Below are positions 42,889 through 52,720 of a stretch of 64,000 nucleotides of DNA, one piece after another. Positions within the stretch are counted from its first letter, which is position 1; each line of letters starts with the position of its first letter. The stretch is from assembly GCF_050016015.1 (NCBI RefSeq), contig NZ_JBNHEQ010000298.1, forward strand, positions 1-64,000, in the 5' to 3' direction. Position numbers and translations under genes: made by a program. Below the pieces are notes generated by a model. It worked only from the letters and a program-made list of their open reading frames with translations. It was not told the DNA's origin and made no database searches. The stretch comes from Trichodesmium sp002260545 (GTDB taxonomy: Bacteria; Cyanobacteriota; Cyanobacteriia; Cyanobacteriales; Microcoleaceae).

Positions 42889-43725
42889 GCTTTGATTACC
42901 TGATATTACTCTTACTCGAATATTTTATATCATGTCTAGTTAAATACCCACAAATAATCGGTAATAGGGAACACAGAAGAGGAAATAGGCAACAGGTAAT
43001 ACCAAATTCAAAAAAGATCGTTACAGTAAAATCCTCTGTAAAACTATAACTATTCAGATATTTGCCCACCTCCTAACACATACCATATACCAACAAACTT
43101 AATGTAGGAACATTTGTATGAAATAGCTATCACAGGGAAATATTTAGGATATTTGGCAGGAGAGAGAGGAGAACATTTTGATTACCGAATAATTAATAAT
43201 TATTAATTATTAATTAAATAATTCAGCTTTATGAGCGCTCCCTTTCAAGGGGAAAAAGCGGTCGTTTAGCTAGCGCACAACTTTCCTATCGGAGCGCTAA
43301 ACGCCATATCCAATCTCCCCGACTCGAAAAGTGCTAGGATATTTCCTTCTATTCAATTCCCTTACGGTTTTAACCACCAGGTAATTATCCATTAATGAAG
43401 ATCGATCCAGGGGACTTGATATTAGTGGATATAGGTTCGTATTATTTCGCACCAACTTACTATTTAGTAATATTTTTTGTTAAAAAACATAAAAAAAATT
43501 GTATATTCTGGTTAGATCCGCAATTATCCGTAATCTTTACCAAATCTTCATAAAAACTACCGGACTTTTATCGTAATGTAGTGAAATATCTATTGATAGT
43601 TTATATCAATATAATATCGTTTCTTTTTCTCTGGCCCACAGATTTTTTCATGTTTCTGGGGGTATCTACCATTGATTGAATATTTTTTGTTTGTGTCAAA
43701 ATCATCTAAATTTTAGTTAAGAAAA
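42889..43725. other. 840-bp intergenic region with a reversed AT-rich element
   Basis: The AT-rich family element lies at about 43181-43402 in reverse orientation (TTACCGAATAATTAAT at the left, GGTAATTATCCATTAATGAA at the right). A half MITE end (ATATCATGTCTAGTTAA) lies near 42929. No gene was seen. Confidence 0.6.
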
Positions 43726-43932
43726 ATGAATAATTCCAACGTTGAAGCCAGAAAAATTCCCATAGAATCAGTTGTAGAAAATATTTTGGCAGTTCGGAAA
43801 ATTTCCTCCAGCGACCGCCAGGTTTTAAGATTAGCTTTATTTTCGCTTCATTCTTTAAGTCTTAGAGAACAAGACCAAATTCAACAAGTTTATGAAGAAT
43901 TAGAAGCGGGACGAATTAGTCTGATCAAGTAA
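43726..43932 (+). CDS. Small conserved cyanobacterial protein, 68 aa
   Basis: Soluble, helical, with the pattern SSSDRQVLRLALFSLHSLSLREQDQIQQVYEELEAGRISLIK. It resembles a family of short cyanobacterial proteins of unknown function in which an L-x-x-AL-x-S core is followed by an acidic helix and a G-x-I/L-x-L-V ending. The clear ATG is preceded by AAGAAAA. No operon partner is present. Confidence 0.55.
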   Translation: MNNSNVEARKIPIESVVENILAVRKISSSDRQVLRLALFSLHSLSLREQDQIQQVYEELEAGRISLIK

Positions 43933-44804
43933 TGGGAGTTTAAAATTTATGCCAAATTTATGAGTTATGAGCATTGAGCATTAGTGTAAAGTAGAGAATT
44001 AATTCTTGATGATTTTATCCTGTTCCCTTACCTTTGCTCAATCAAAAATTGTTGTGTTTGCTCAACATTTCAGTTAGTTATCAGATTGAGATGAAGTTCA
44101 CTAGATGTATTAGCGATCGGATTTAATAACTTTCATAACTTTGATAATATCAGCTTTAATGGCAGTATTTTAGCAAAAAAACACTGAATAATTTATTGAT
44201 CGAGATTTTAACAATTAGGATTTATAGAAAACAAGGTCTTTATGTCATTACAAGCGAAAGTGTTGGCGAAGTTGTCCGTCAGGAGAGTAATCTCAAGTCA
44301 ATACTTTCGTGCTAGATGCGTAATGCTAAATCTCAGCCATTTTTGCTACATCTTTTTGAGAGCATGGAAAAGGAAGTAGAGAGTAGAGAGCAGAAAGCAG
44401 GGAAATTAGGAATAATATCATTTCTCAAAAACATTTCTACATTTTGTAGAGTATGGGAGTGGGGGAGTGGGTAGGGACGTTGCATAAGGGCGTCCGTACA
44501 GGAGAGGTAAAAATAACAATAATTAATATTAAATGAGCTACAACTAGCAAAAAAAAGATTTGATATGTAATTATTAATTAATAAATGAAGTCGGACCCAA
44601 GTATAGCATTAATGCATGGGAATTGGTATAATATCATGTCCGGATAATCAGTGATAAAAAAGTTTTTGTTTGTAGTATTGCTTGAGTAATATCTATAACT
44701 TATTGCTCAAGCAATGCTACGAACTTTAATTATAACTATTCAACCGGACATGATATGATATGAGTCCTGAAGAATTTTGATTAATTAATTTTCACACTTA
44801 ATTT
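43933..44804. other. 870-bp intergenic region with a MITE and a REP palindrome
   Basis: A TATCATGTCCGG-family MITE is at 44632-44755 and an imperfect GTAGGGACGTT palindrome at 44471-44499, preceded by GTGGGGGAGTGGGTAGG. No gene was recognised. Confidence 0.6.
44632..44755. mobile_element. MITE, TATCATGTCCGG family, 124 bp
   Basis: Ends TATCATGTCCGGATAA and CAACCGGACATGATA. The interior holds GTAGTATTGCTTGAG with its inverted partner CTCAAGCAATGCTAC, so the whole unit could fold as a long hairpin. Confidence 0.75.
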
Positions 44805-45647
44805 CTACCGCAAAAGCCAAAATCCACTATAAGTCATTCCAGAATCATCCGGTTGCACTAACAAAAAATGTAACCCCTGACTCTGCTGTTTTCTCTGCTC
44901 ATAAATTTGACCTGCTGCTGACACTTCTCGATCTGAAAAAGTAGCAACTATCCACCGATCTACTAACCCTGTCTCTAAAATTAACCCATCAGGATCGCCA
45001 GGAATATACTTTAAAAGATATGGTCGCGCAGTTTCTAACCATCTCGCTAATTTCATAGACTGACGACCACCATCTATTACTACCCCTGGTATTGGGAGTG
45101 TTGAAGATAATCCTAAATTTAACGGCAAAAGAAATTCTGGTGCTTCTAAAATAGGAATAGGACGTTCTATAATATCCTCAATATTACCAGCAGGTAATGT
45201 AGCAAATCTCCAGCGATCGCCCCACAAATTTTCAGCTAATGGTACAGGTGGAGGAGCATCTAATACTAAGGGGTCGTAAAATTCCCCAGTATATGTTTCC
45301 ATATCCTGATATTGTTGCACCCTCTCTACTAACCATTGTTTTAAAGCTGTTGTGCGTCTAGTCGGTTCGACTTTCAACCCTAACATTTGAGCTGCAGTTT
45401 CTATTAACCCCAAAGACTGAGGTCGAAATACTTGAATTATATCTGGTAAATCCTGGTCTTGACCCACTTTTTGCAGTTGTGCCATCAGCCAATTAGCGTT
45501 AACTTCTGACTGGGGACACATAGCAATAAATTCTAAGCTACGAGTGGGAGTACAAATCAACAATTCCCATAATTGTTGACCTTGTTTATGTTTATCCTGG
45601 AGGGGACGGCGATAATAATCTACTTGCCAGATAGTTTGAGTGTCCAT
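44805..45647 (-). CDS. Tab2/Atab2-family RNA-binding protein
   Basis: 280 aa matching the Tab2 family (formerly DUF1092). The algal member binds psaB mRNA and promotes translation of photosystem I subunits. The N-terminal WQVDYYRRPL and WELLICT region, the central PQSLGLIETAAQMLGLKVEPTRRTTALKQWL and the C-terminal GLHFLLVQPDDSGMTYSGFWLL are characteristic. It is soluble with no zinc motif. In this organism a role in photosystem mRNA translation is inferred from the family. The gene is monocistronic. Confidence 0.9.
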   Translation of the reverse strand: MDTQTIWQVDYYRRPLQDKHKQGQQLWELLICTPTRSLEFIAMCPQSEVNANWLMAQLQKVGQDQDLPDIIQVFRPQSLGLIETAAQMLGLKVEPTRRTTALKQWLVERVQQYQDMETYTGEFYDPLVLDAPPPVPLAENLWGDRWRFATLPAGNIEDIIERPIPILEAPEFLLPLNLGLSSTLPIPGVVIDGGRQSMKLARWLETARPYLLKYIPGDPDGLILETGLVDRWIVATFSDREVSAAGQIYEQRKQQSQGLHFLLVQPDDSGMTYSGFWLLR

Positions 45648-45829
45648 TTATTTTGAAGGAAGAAGGAAGAAAGAAAGAGGGAAATCTAGTGCTATCTTAC
45701 AACTTTGGAAACTTTGGCCAAAGTTATTTGAGGAAGTTTTTGTTCCTCTGGTGTCTAGTTTCATCTTTGAGGTAAGTCCTGTATAATTGGTCTCTTCTGA
45801 CATTAAAGGGGAATTTTGGGTGAGTTTTT

Positions 45830-46264
45830 ATGGGTAATCAGGGTATAACTGCTGGCCACTTGTTGCAGCAGGCCAATCAGTTGAAGAGGGCCGGGAGGTT
45901 GGATGAGGCGGTCGCTCTCTATCGTCAGGCTATTGAAATTAATCCTAATTTTGCTTGGACTTATTATTATTTGGGAGATGCTCTTCTTAAACAGGGGAAT
46001 TTAGATGAGGCGGTTGCTTTTTATTATCAAGCTTTAAAAAATAATCCTAATTCTTCTTGGCTGCATTATAGTTTGGGAGAGGCTTTAGGGCAACAAGGAG
46101 ATTCAGAGGGTGCTATTGAGTATTTACAAAAGGCTGTTGAAATTAACCCAGATTATCACAAATTTCATCATAGGTTTGGTCAAATATTAGATAAAAAAAA
46201 ACCCTTGAAGAATTGTACTCACAACATACTGGAAAAGTATCTGATAAGTGGTCTTCATATCTAG
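45830..46264 (+). CDS. TPR protein, probably the N-terminal part of a frameshifted TPR-methyltransferase
   Basis: 144 aa. Three canonical tetratricopeptide repeats (LKRAGRLDEAVALYRQAIEINPNFAWTYYYLGDALLKQGNLDEAVAFYYQALKNNPNSS...) occupy residues 10-120. The last 25 residues are out of register: the neighbouring frame, entered at the nine-A run at 46193-46201, reads KTLEELYSQHTGKVSDKWSSYL and continues as the methyltransferase. One extra A would fuse the two proteins. The original product was therefore probably one protein of about 395 aa, of a TPR-methyltransferase type seen in filamentous cyanobacteria. Confidence 0.8.
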   Translation: MGNQGITAGHLLQQANQLKRAGRLDEAVALYRQAIEINPNFAWTYYYLGDALLKQGNLDEAVAFYYQALKNNPNSSWLHYSLGEALGQQGDSEGAIEYLQKAVEINPDYHKFHHRFGQILDKKKPLKNCTHNILEKYLISGLHI

Positions 46265-47019
46265 TAGTATATGATCGAATCCTAAAAAGCTACAGAAATC
46301 AAAAAGTCAGATTGCTGGAAATAGGTGTTCAAAATGGTGGTTCCCTAGAAATATGGGCTAAATATTTCTCTAATGCCAAATTAATTGTAGGTTGCGATAT
46401 TAACCCCAAGTGTGCAAATTTGAGTTATGAAGATCCAAGGATTCATGTCCTTGTGGGTGATGCTACCAGTGATAAGGTTAAAAGCAATCTTGTTAAGTTA
46501 TCTAAAAGCTTTGATATTATTATTGACGACGGTTCTCATTATTCTTCAGACATTATAAAATCTTTTGCGAAATATTTTCCTCTTTTGAGATGTGGAGGGG
46601 TATACATAGTTGAAGACATACATACTTCGTACTGGAAAAAATATGAAGGTGGTATATTTTACCCTTTTTCTTCTATAACTTTTTTAAAGCATCTTGTTGA
46701 TGTAATTAATTATGAACATTGGGGAGTAAAAGAAAAAAGAGAAAGTATATTGAAAGGCTTTTTTAAGAAATACAACTTTCAAATTGACGCTATCAATCTT
46801 CAAAGTATTCACTCAATTACTTTTCTGAACTCTATGTGTGTGATTTTTAAATCTGAACAGGAAAATAACACTATTGGGAAGCGTTGTGTTTCAGGATTAG
46901 TTGACGATATTAGCAAAGCAGAGCGGAAGGTTAATAATACCCTTAGCGTGCCACAAGACCAAAAAAATAATAGATGGTCAGATTTTGATCTTCCAGCAGA
47001 TGAGAAATTTTTAGAGTGA
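46213..47019 (+). CDS. Class I SAM-dependent methyltransferase, C-terminal part of split gene
   Basis: 268 aa from a TTG; the true beginning is probably the TPR frame before it. The Rossmann methyltransferase core shows motif I VRLLEIGVQNGGSLEIW, the acidic end of strand 2 IVGCDINPKC, VLVGDATSD, and FDIIIDDGSHYSSD with GGVYIVEDIHTSYW. This resembles the CmcI/macrocin-type O-methyltransferases that act on sugars or natural products. The acceptor is unknown. It ends about 80 bases before an aminotransferase gene. Confidence 0.8.
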   Translation: MYSQHTGKVSDKWSSYLVVYDRILKSYRNQKVRLLEIGVQNGGSLEIWAKYFSNAKLIVGCDINPKCANLSYEDPRIHVLVGDATSDKVKSNLVKLSKSFDIIIDDGSHYSSDIIKSFAKYFPLLRCGGVYIVEDIHTSYWKKYEGGIFYPFSSITFLKHLVDVINYEHWGVKEKRESILKGFFKKYNFQIDAINLQSIHSITFLNSMCVIFKSEQENNTIGKRCVSGLVDDISKAERKVNNTLSVPQDQKNNRWSDFDLPADEKFLE

Positions 47020-47102
47020 CGGAAAAGGCTTGGCCAGTCTAGTAGATTTAATTCCTTTTAGCTAAAATTAACCAAATATCAACCTATTGTTAATTCAATC
47101 CT

Positions 47103-48368
47103 ATGATCAATCCTGCCTTGAGTCAATTTGGTACAACAATGTCCCGCCTTACGGGTGTGCGAGCTATTATGGCAGATATTATTGCCACCCTACGAGCGGG
47201 TCAAGGTCAGGAATTTCTCAACTTCAGTTCTGGAAATCCTCTAGTTTTACCAGAAGTAGAAAAATTGTGGAAGGATTGTACCACAAAATTATTGGCAAGT
47301 CCAGAATATGGGGAAGTAGTAGGACGTTACGGTTCGTCTCAGGGTTATCAACCGTTTATTGATGCAGTGGTTAATGACTTTAATTCTCGCTATGGGTTGA
47401 GTTTGAGCGATCGCAACGTTTTGATTACTCCAGGTTCTCAGTCTATATATTTCTATGCTGCTAATGCTTTTGGCGGATATACTGACAGCCAAATTCTGAA
47501 AAAAATTGTCCTACCCCTCAGTCCAGATTATACAGGTTATGGGGGAGTTAGTTTAGTGCCAGAGGCAGTAGTTGCCTACAAACCAACTCTAGATATTGAT
47601 TTTGAGGGTCATCGCTTCAAATATTGTCCCGACTTTAGTCAATTGGTTATTGATGAAAATACTGGTTGTGTTATTTTTTCACGTCCCTGTAACCCTACTG
47701 GAAATGTTATTAGTATTGATGAGGTGAAAAAAATTGCTCATCAAGCTGCTGTTTATGATGTGCCAGTATTTGTAGATGCTGCTTATGCTCCCCCCTATCC
47801 AGGATTAAATTTTGTGGAGATGGACCCTGTTTTTGGGGACAATATTGTTCATTGTCTGAGTTTATCAAAGGCTGGACTTCCAGGAGAAAGAATTGGCGTT
47901 GCGATTGGGAATGAACGAATAATTGAGGTTTTGCAGGCGTTTCAGACTAATATGTGTATTCATTCGCCTCGTTATGGACAGGCGATCGCTACTGATGCAA
48001 TTAATTCTGGCGCTCTGGCAGAAATTTCTACTGAAGTGATTCGACCTTTTTATAAAAATAAATTTTCGATTTTAGAATCAACTTTAGAAAAAGTTTTACC
48101 GAAAAATTTGCCCTGGTTTCTCCATCGTTTTGAGGGAGCTATTTTTGCTTGGTTGTGGTTAAAAGATTTACCGATGACTGACTGGGAATTTTACCAAAAG
48201 TTGAAGGAAGTGGGGGTTATTGTTGTGCCTGGTAGTTCATTTTTTCCTGGTTTGCGTGAAGAATGGGTTCATAAACAAGAGTGTATTCGGATTAGTTTGA
48301 CAGCTTCTGATGAGGATATTCAAGAGGGAATGAAACGTTTGGCAAAAATGATAATTTCGATTTTTTGA
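47103..48368 (+). CDS. avtA: Valine--pyruvate aminotransferase-like enzyme
   Basis: 421-aa fold-type I PLP aminotransferase. The N-terminus NPALSQFGTTMSRLTGVRAIM and the following FLNFSSGNPLVLPEVEKLW match the AvtA family. The PLP features are FSRPCNPTGNV, DAAYAPPYPG and the lysine in LSLSKAGLPGERIG, with the carboxylate-binding Arg in CIRISLTA. AvtA transfers an amino group between alanine and 2-oxoisovalerate, and related enzymes use other 2-oxo acids. The ATG at 47103 fits the family start. Confidence 0.88.
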   Translation: MINPALSQFGTTMSRLTGVRAIMADIIATLRAGQGQEFLNFSSGNPLVLPEVEKLWKDCTTKLLASPEYGEVVGRYGSSQGYQPFIDAVVNDFNSRYGLSLSDRNVLITPGSQSIYFYAANAFGGYTDSQILKKIVLPLSPDYTGYGGVSLVPEAVVAYKPTLDIDFEGHRFKYCPDFSQLVIDENTGCVIFSRPCNPTGNVISIDEVKKIAHQAAVYDVPVFVDAAYAPPYPGLNFVEMDPVFGDNIVHCLSLSKAGLPGERIGVAIGNERIIEVLQAFQTNMCIHSPRYGQAIATDAINSGALAEISTEVIRPFYKNKFSILESTLEKVLPKNLPWFLHRFEGAIFAWLWLKDLPMTDWEFYQKLKEVGVIVVPGSSFFPGLREEWVHKQECIRISLTASDEDIQEGMKRLAKMIISIF

Positions 48369-48971
48369 ACCACATCAACTAATATTCGCGTAGGTTAGGT
48401 TGAGGAACGAAATCCAACAAACATATCTAGAAATTGTGCAAAGCGTAGGGGCGGGTTTTAGCTAGAATTTTCATGCTCACTCTCAGATTTATATCAACCC
48501 ACCCTCATGCACACCCATTAGTAGTAGGTGGGATTGAGGAACGTACCTTCCTTCCCTTAAGGGAAACCCAACAATTATCCATTGGTAAATACCTCAAGAT
48601 CCTACAAATAGAAAAAACACTATTTAGTTGAAAAAAAAATTAAAGTTGAATTTGCTGAAAAGCTTCATAAACCGAGTTTATCATACTGTTTTAGTTAGAA
48701 ACTCGGTTGTTTTTTTATGTATTGTTCTTTTTGATGTCAATTTTATATTGCTACAATTTATAATTTTTTATATTTAATGAAAAGGTTTGTTAAACAAATA
48801 ATACATTCATAAAAGTATTTTTTATTTGTAATATCAATAAATTCAAAATAAATAATTGTCAATTAAAACGAAAATTCTCCTGGTCAAAGCGCATATCAAA
48901 AGAATAAGCTATAAATAAATAATAGGTGAGGGGTAAGACCCCTCAATTAGTAAATTGATTAAGGAGGTCCA
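48369..48971. other. Intergenic region after avtA with a terminator-like hairpin
   Basis: Contains parts of the GTAGGGGCGGGTTTTAG repeat (about 48447-48465). A hairpin AACCGAGTTT...AAACTCGGTT followed by GTTTTTTT (48669-48716) could be a rho-independent terminator, although it is 300 bases from the avtA stop. GAGGGGTAAGACCCCTC at 48927-48945 is a leader hairpin of the next gene. Confidence 0.5.
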
Positions 48972-49544
48972 ATGCTACAGAGTCTTAAGATTGATACAAC
49001 CCACAACATCAATCCTCTAACCGATAACTTCAGGGTCAAAAATGGATATAAATTTGTAGCCACTCCTGAGTATGACCAGACTGAATCAGAATTATTAAAA
49101 CTTTCAACTATGCCCAGTTGTATTCGCCTTGGCCTAGAAGATTTAAAATCTTTTGAAGTAGTAGACTATCAGTTTAAAAATTGGGGCGTAACTTTCTCTA
49201 ATACCATCGCCATCGAACCCTCAAACCCAGCTTTTGCAGTCCCTTCAGGTATTAAAGTCTTAATGGGAGCGCCAAAAAGTGGCCTAATAGAAATGAAGTT
49301 TAAATCTCCAGTCAAGTTTGTTAGTGGGCTGGTAACGAGTTCCCGCCGAACTGTTTTGTCAGCCTATAATCAAAATGAAGAACTCTTAGTTCAAGATGAA
49401 ATGCCCGCTTCAAACTTACTTTACCCAGATTCACTTATTCCTCCAAATGCCAAATTAACTGTGAATGCTGAGAATATTTACAAAGTTAGTTTCTATGCTT
49501 TTGACGGCCAGCTCATAGTTATAGATTTGAGCTTTGGATTTTAA
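48972..49544 (+). CDS. Hypothetical beta-rich protein, 190 aa
   Basis: Not assigned to a named family. Strand-rich, with GLEDLKSFEVVDYQFKNWGVTFSNTIAIEPSNPAFAVPSG, IEMKFKSPVKFVSGLVTSSRRTVLSAYNQNEELL and ENIYKVSFYAFDGQLIVIDLSFGF. This layout is like the jelly-roll modules of exported PEP-CTERM proteins, but here there is no signal peptide or anchor. A strong ribosome site AAGGAGG lies just before the ATG, with a GC-rich hairpin upstream, which suggests active and possibly regulated translation. Confidence 0.65.
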   Translation: MLQSLKIDTTHNINPLTDNFRVKNGYKFVATPEYDQTESELLKLSTMPSCIRLGLEDLKSFEVVDYQFKNWGVTFSNTIAIEPSNPAFAVPSGIKVLMGAPKSGLIEMKFKSPVKFVSGLVTSSRRTVLSAYNQNEELLVQDEMPASNLLYPDSLIPPNAKLTVNAENIYKVSFYAFDGQLIVIDLSFGF

Positions 49545-49814
49545 TGAAGCGGTTAGCACTCAGCACTCAGCACTCAGCAAGATTAATGTTTAGAAGGGGA
49601 TTTCAACCGACTCAACAATACCGCCCTTGGGGTTGCAGGGGATTTTAACTGAGAGCTTCTCAAAGCCGATCGCCAGTTAAATAGTCATTAAATACAAAGT
49701 CAAAAGTCAAAAGTAAGAAACTAGACTTTTGGAAAATTAACTTGAAATCAATTTTTATTTTCTATGGTATAAAGAATAAATAAATTAGTGGTCTTGTATC
49801 AGGGAGTTGCCGAA
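49545..49814. other. Spacer upstream of the GH57 gene
   Basis: CAGCACTCAGCACTCAGCA short tandem repeat at about 49557-49579. AGGGAG eight bases before the ATG at 49815 is the ribosome site used to choose that start. Confidence 0.4.
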
Positions 49815-51053
49815 ATGTTAAATAATCCTCAAGTCTTATTTGTCCCCTGGTTACATTTTCACCAACCTCCGATTTGGCATAATGGCCAATTACAGGGCAA
49901 CTTAGAAAAAATGCTCAATGGTGAACCTAACTCCGAAGAGCATTGGAATGCTCAATGGTTTGCTCAAGCATACAAAAATCCTGCTCGTTATGCTAAACAA
50001 TTGACGGCAGAAGGTCATCGACCCCGGATGATGGTAGATTATTCTGGGGTATTGCTCGAAGAGATGGCAAAACTTTCGACTAATGGCATTTTCTCTAATC
50101 TTCATGTTGATGGCGAAGCGGTAGGAGATGTAATAAGTCTTTGGCGAGAAGTTCTGACGGAATATTCAGACACAATAGAATTTACTGGTAGTGCATATAG
50201 TCATTGTTATTTTCCTGCTACTCCCGAACGAGACCATGAAGCTCAAATTATGGAATGGCGGAAGGTGTTTGCAGATTTGTTTGGAGAAGATGCACTATCA
50301 CGGGTAAGAGGGTTTTGGCCTCCGGAGATGGGAATGACTGGCGATCCTGCGGAAGCGTTGAGATTTGTGCGTCTGTTGAAAAAGTGCGGTTATGAATGGA
50401 TTATTTTACCGAATGCAGCATTGGAACATCCTGAAGGTTGGAGTACCCCGGAGTTAGAAAACCGAGTGCATTGGTTGGTGGTGGAATCAGAGGGTGAGTC
50501 GGAACGTATTCTATGTGTGGTGAGGGATACGGATATGGGGATTCGACAACAAAGTGGTCAAAATGCTGAGGGTTGTATTAATGATGTGCGATATCGTGGT
50601 GGAGAAGTGGGAATGAAACCGCCTGCTTTGGTGGTGCCGACTTCTGATGGGGAAAATGGTAATGTGATGATGTTTGAATATTTTAAGAATTCTTTTGCTC
50701 CTCTGTTTCGGGAGAGCGATCGCTGGTCGGATGTTGGTTTTATGACGGTGAGTCAATATATTGATAGTTATTTAGCAGATGGAGCAGCAACAGAAGTTAG
50801 ACTAAAATCAACAGGAGGTTCGTGGATAGGAGGTCATCAGCAATGGCAAGAGGGAGATTTGCGACAACAGGTATTGGCAGCAGTTGAAGGGTTGAGTCAA
50901 GATTATGCTAAGGTTGTAGACTCTGGTAAGGGTTCTGCTGAAAAAAGTAGAGCGTTGTTGTTGTGTGAAACCAGTTGTTTTGTTTATTGGGGTTCTGATT
51001 TTTGGGCGGAACAGGCAAAGTTATTTATTGACTGGGCAAGGGAAATATTATAG
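49815..51053 (+). CDS. Glycoside hydrolase family 57 protein
   Basis: 412 aa from the ATG at 49815, chosen because AGGGAG precedes it; a GTG at 49788 would add nine residues. The family start is clear (VLFVPWLHFHQPPIW), as is the central nucleophile-region block (VRGFWPPEMGMTGDPAEALRFVRLLKKCGYEWIILPN). GH57 enzymes are retaining alpha-glucan hydrolases, branching enzymes or transferases. This one is shorter than branching enzymes, so an alpha-amylase or amylopullulanase type is likelier, but the substrate is not known. It is cytoplasmic, with no signal peptide, so glycogen turnover is plausible. Confidence 0.85.
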   Translation: MLNNPQVLFVPWLHFHQPPIWHNGQLQGNLEKMLNGEPNSEEHWNAQWFAQAYKNPARYAKQLTAEGHRPRMMVDYSGVLLEEMAKLSTNGIFSNLHVDGEAVGDVISLWREVLTEYSDTIEFTGSAYSHCYFPATPERDHEAQIMEWRKVFADLFGEDALSRVRGFWPPEMGMTGDPAEALRFVRLLKKCGYEWIILPNAALEHPEGWSTPELENRVHWLVVESEGESERILCVVRDTDMGIRQQSGQNAEGCINDVRYRGGEVGMKPPALVVPTSDGENGNVMMFEYFKNSFAPLFRESDRWSDVGFMTVSQYIDSYLADGAATEVRLKSTGGSWIGGHQQWQEGDLRQQVLAAVEGLSQDYAKVVDSGKGSAEKSRALLLCETSCFVYWGSDFWAEQAKLFIDWAREIL

Positions 51054-51194
51054 ATACTGTTTGAGATATTTTTAGGGTTGGCGCTCAAAAGTCTTATGGG
51101 TGAGGGTAGGAGTCAGATCAAATCCGTTTGAATACTTATTAGAGTTGTTGGGAGATGGGGAGATTAAATATTAGACCTCTCCAATAATCAAAAA

Positions 51195-51302
51195 TTACAG
51201 CGCTTTTCAAATTGATGAACTATATCGTCATAACCAAAACCACAGTAGGGAGGTTGCATGCAACCTCCCTACTGTGGTCTACTGAAATGAAAACCGCTGT
51301 AA
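51195..51302. mobile_element. Small AGCGGTTTT-ended element with a 38-bp palindrome
   Basis: Ends TTACAGCGCTTTTC and GAAAACCGCTGTAA. The perfect 38-bp palindrome at 51240-51277 (CCACAGTAGGGAGG with its complement) has AGGTT/AACCT where other copies have ACGTT/AACGT, a compensatory change. The remaining spacer to 51595 holds CCCTACT tandem repeats (51339-51371) and no gene. Confidence 0.75.
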
Positions 51303-51595
51303 ATCAATTATCGTAGATAAATAATCTATTCTTTCCCCCTATTCCCTACTCCCTACTCCCTACTCCCTCTTTTTTTGATGAAGTTGATATAGGAATTTAC
51401 ACAGTTATATGAATATTTGATGAAGTACGCATTTTTTTCTTGAGATGAGGTGGGGTGGGAAGAATTCATAATCCGAAAAGGATGTTGGTAAATTAGGGTA
51501 TGATTTGTATTTTTTGGTAATTCCTAAAGTATTGAATAACAAATATTTGAGATTGTTCAATTTTTATTTTCATACCTTTATTCACCAACACCTAA

Positions 51596-52720
51596 TTATA
51601 CTTTCTGTTTCTGTGTTTGTTTATCTTTCTGCTTGAAAGCTGACACCCCTAGCAAACTAAAACCTAATCCTAACAAACTCAATATGGAAGTAGGTTCAGG
51701 AACAGTCTGATTATATTCAGATTTCAGAGCATATAGAGCTTCATTCCCTATTATTTGATGAGCTGCTTCTGTAGGATGAAGTATATCCCAGAATAAGTAT
51801 TCATCTGGATCGGGAACATCAACATCACAAGATTTTACTGAACCATCTGCTCCTAAAGAGGCATCTGAACAAAAAGCTAATACTGTATCTGACCAACTAT
51901 CTGTTGCATTGCTAAAACCAAACTGATTAGGGTTATTAATTATCTCATCTAAAGTAGAGTTAACATCTAATAAGGTGATAGTAGCTTCAGATAAAGATTG
52001 CTCTAACTCAGCGATCGCTAACTCCAGTTTTTGGTTATGCTCATTTGTTAATTGATTCAATATGTCAGATGTACCTGTGAATGTAGCCAAAGGTGTTAGA
52101 CCTAATGATGGCAAGTTAGGGATGAGGAAATCACGAGCGCCTACGTTATATAAAGCTTCAATACTATTAGTAATATTATTAACAGTTGTATCTGAATTAG
52201 GAGGTGCATCTGGTGGCGAAATAGACTCCGACACTAAAGATAACGTAGAATGTAGATAGTCATTTGCACCTGTCCAGATAGTGTATAGTGCATCAGAGTT
52301 AGCTGACTGTTCTGTTTCTAACAGAGGAGCAATAAAACTCCCAAGTTGTTGTTCTAAACCTAGAGGAAAATTATCTAGAATATTCTGGTCTCCACTCCGT
52401 GACCCACTTATAGCATAGTTAGCTCCATCTGGAGAAATAGGAATATTAGTAAAAAAAGCTGTAGGAGCTAAGTCTAAAGATGATGCTAGAGATTCTATCC
52501 AGATAGGTCCGTTAGAAAATCTGCCCTCAAAAGATAGGGGGCTGTCTGGAAATTGTCCTTTTGTAAGAGTAAAAGCATTTTCTGTATCTAAAAGACTATC
52601 CCCAAAGATGAACATTTGGGAAAAATCTAAATTGGAATTTGCAGCGTAAACTGGAGTGGTCCCTATAGTTAGAGCAGATGCAGTTAGAGCCATGCTAACT
52701 GAAATAATATTGTTCTTCAT
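51596..52720 (-). CDS. PEP-CTERM-anchored SGNH/GDSL hydrolase
   Basis: 374-aa exported esterase or lipase. A signal peptide (MKNNIISVSMALTASALTIGTTPVYA) is followed by block I FGDSLLD with the nucleophile Ser, block II ANYAISG, block III GANDY and block V with the catalytic DILHPTEAAHQ. The C-terminus VPEPTSILSLLGLGFSLLGVSAFKQK is a PEP-CTERM sorting signal (motif, hydrophobic helix, basic end), recognised by exosortase in organisms with extracellular polysaccharide. It is probably displayed at or released from the surface. The substrate is unknown. Confidence 0.92.
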   Translation of the reverse strand: MKNNIISVSMALTASALTIGTTPVYAANSNLDFSQMFIFGDSLLDTENAFTLTKGQFPDSPLSFEGRFSNGPIWIESLASSLDLAPTAFFTNIPISPDGANYAISGSRSGDQNILDNFPLGLEQQLGSFIAPLLETEQSANSDALYTIWTGANDYLHSTLSLVSESISPPDAPPNSDTTVNNITNSIEALYNVGARDFLIPNLPSLGLTPLATFTGTSDILNQLTNEHNQKLELAIAELEQSLSEATITLLDVNSTLDEIINNPNQFGFSNATDSWSDTVLAFCSDASLGADGSVKSCDVDVPDPDEYLFWDILHPTEAAHQIIGNEALYALKSEYNQTVPEPTSILSLLGLGFSLLGVSAFKQKDKQTQKQKV

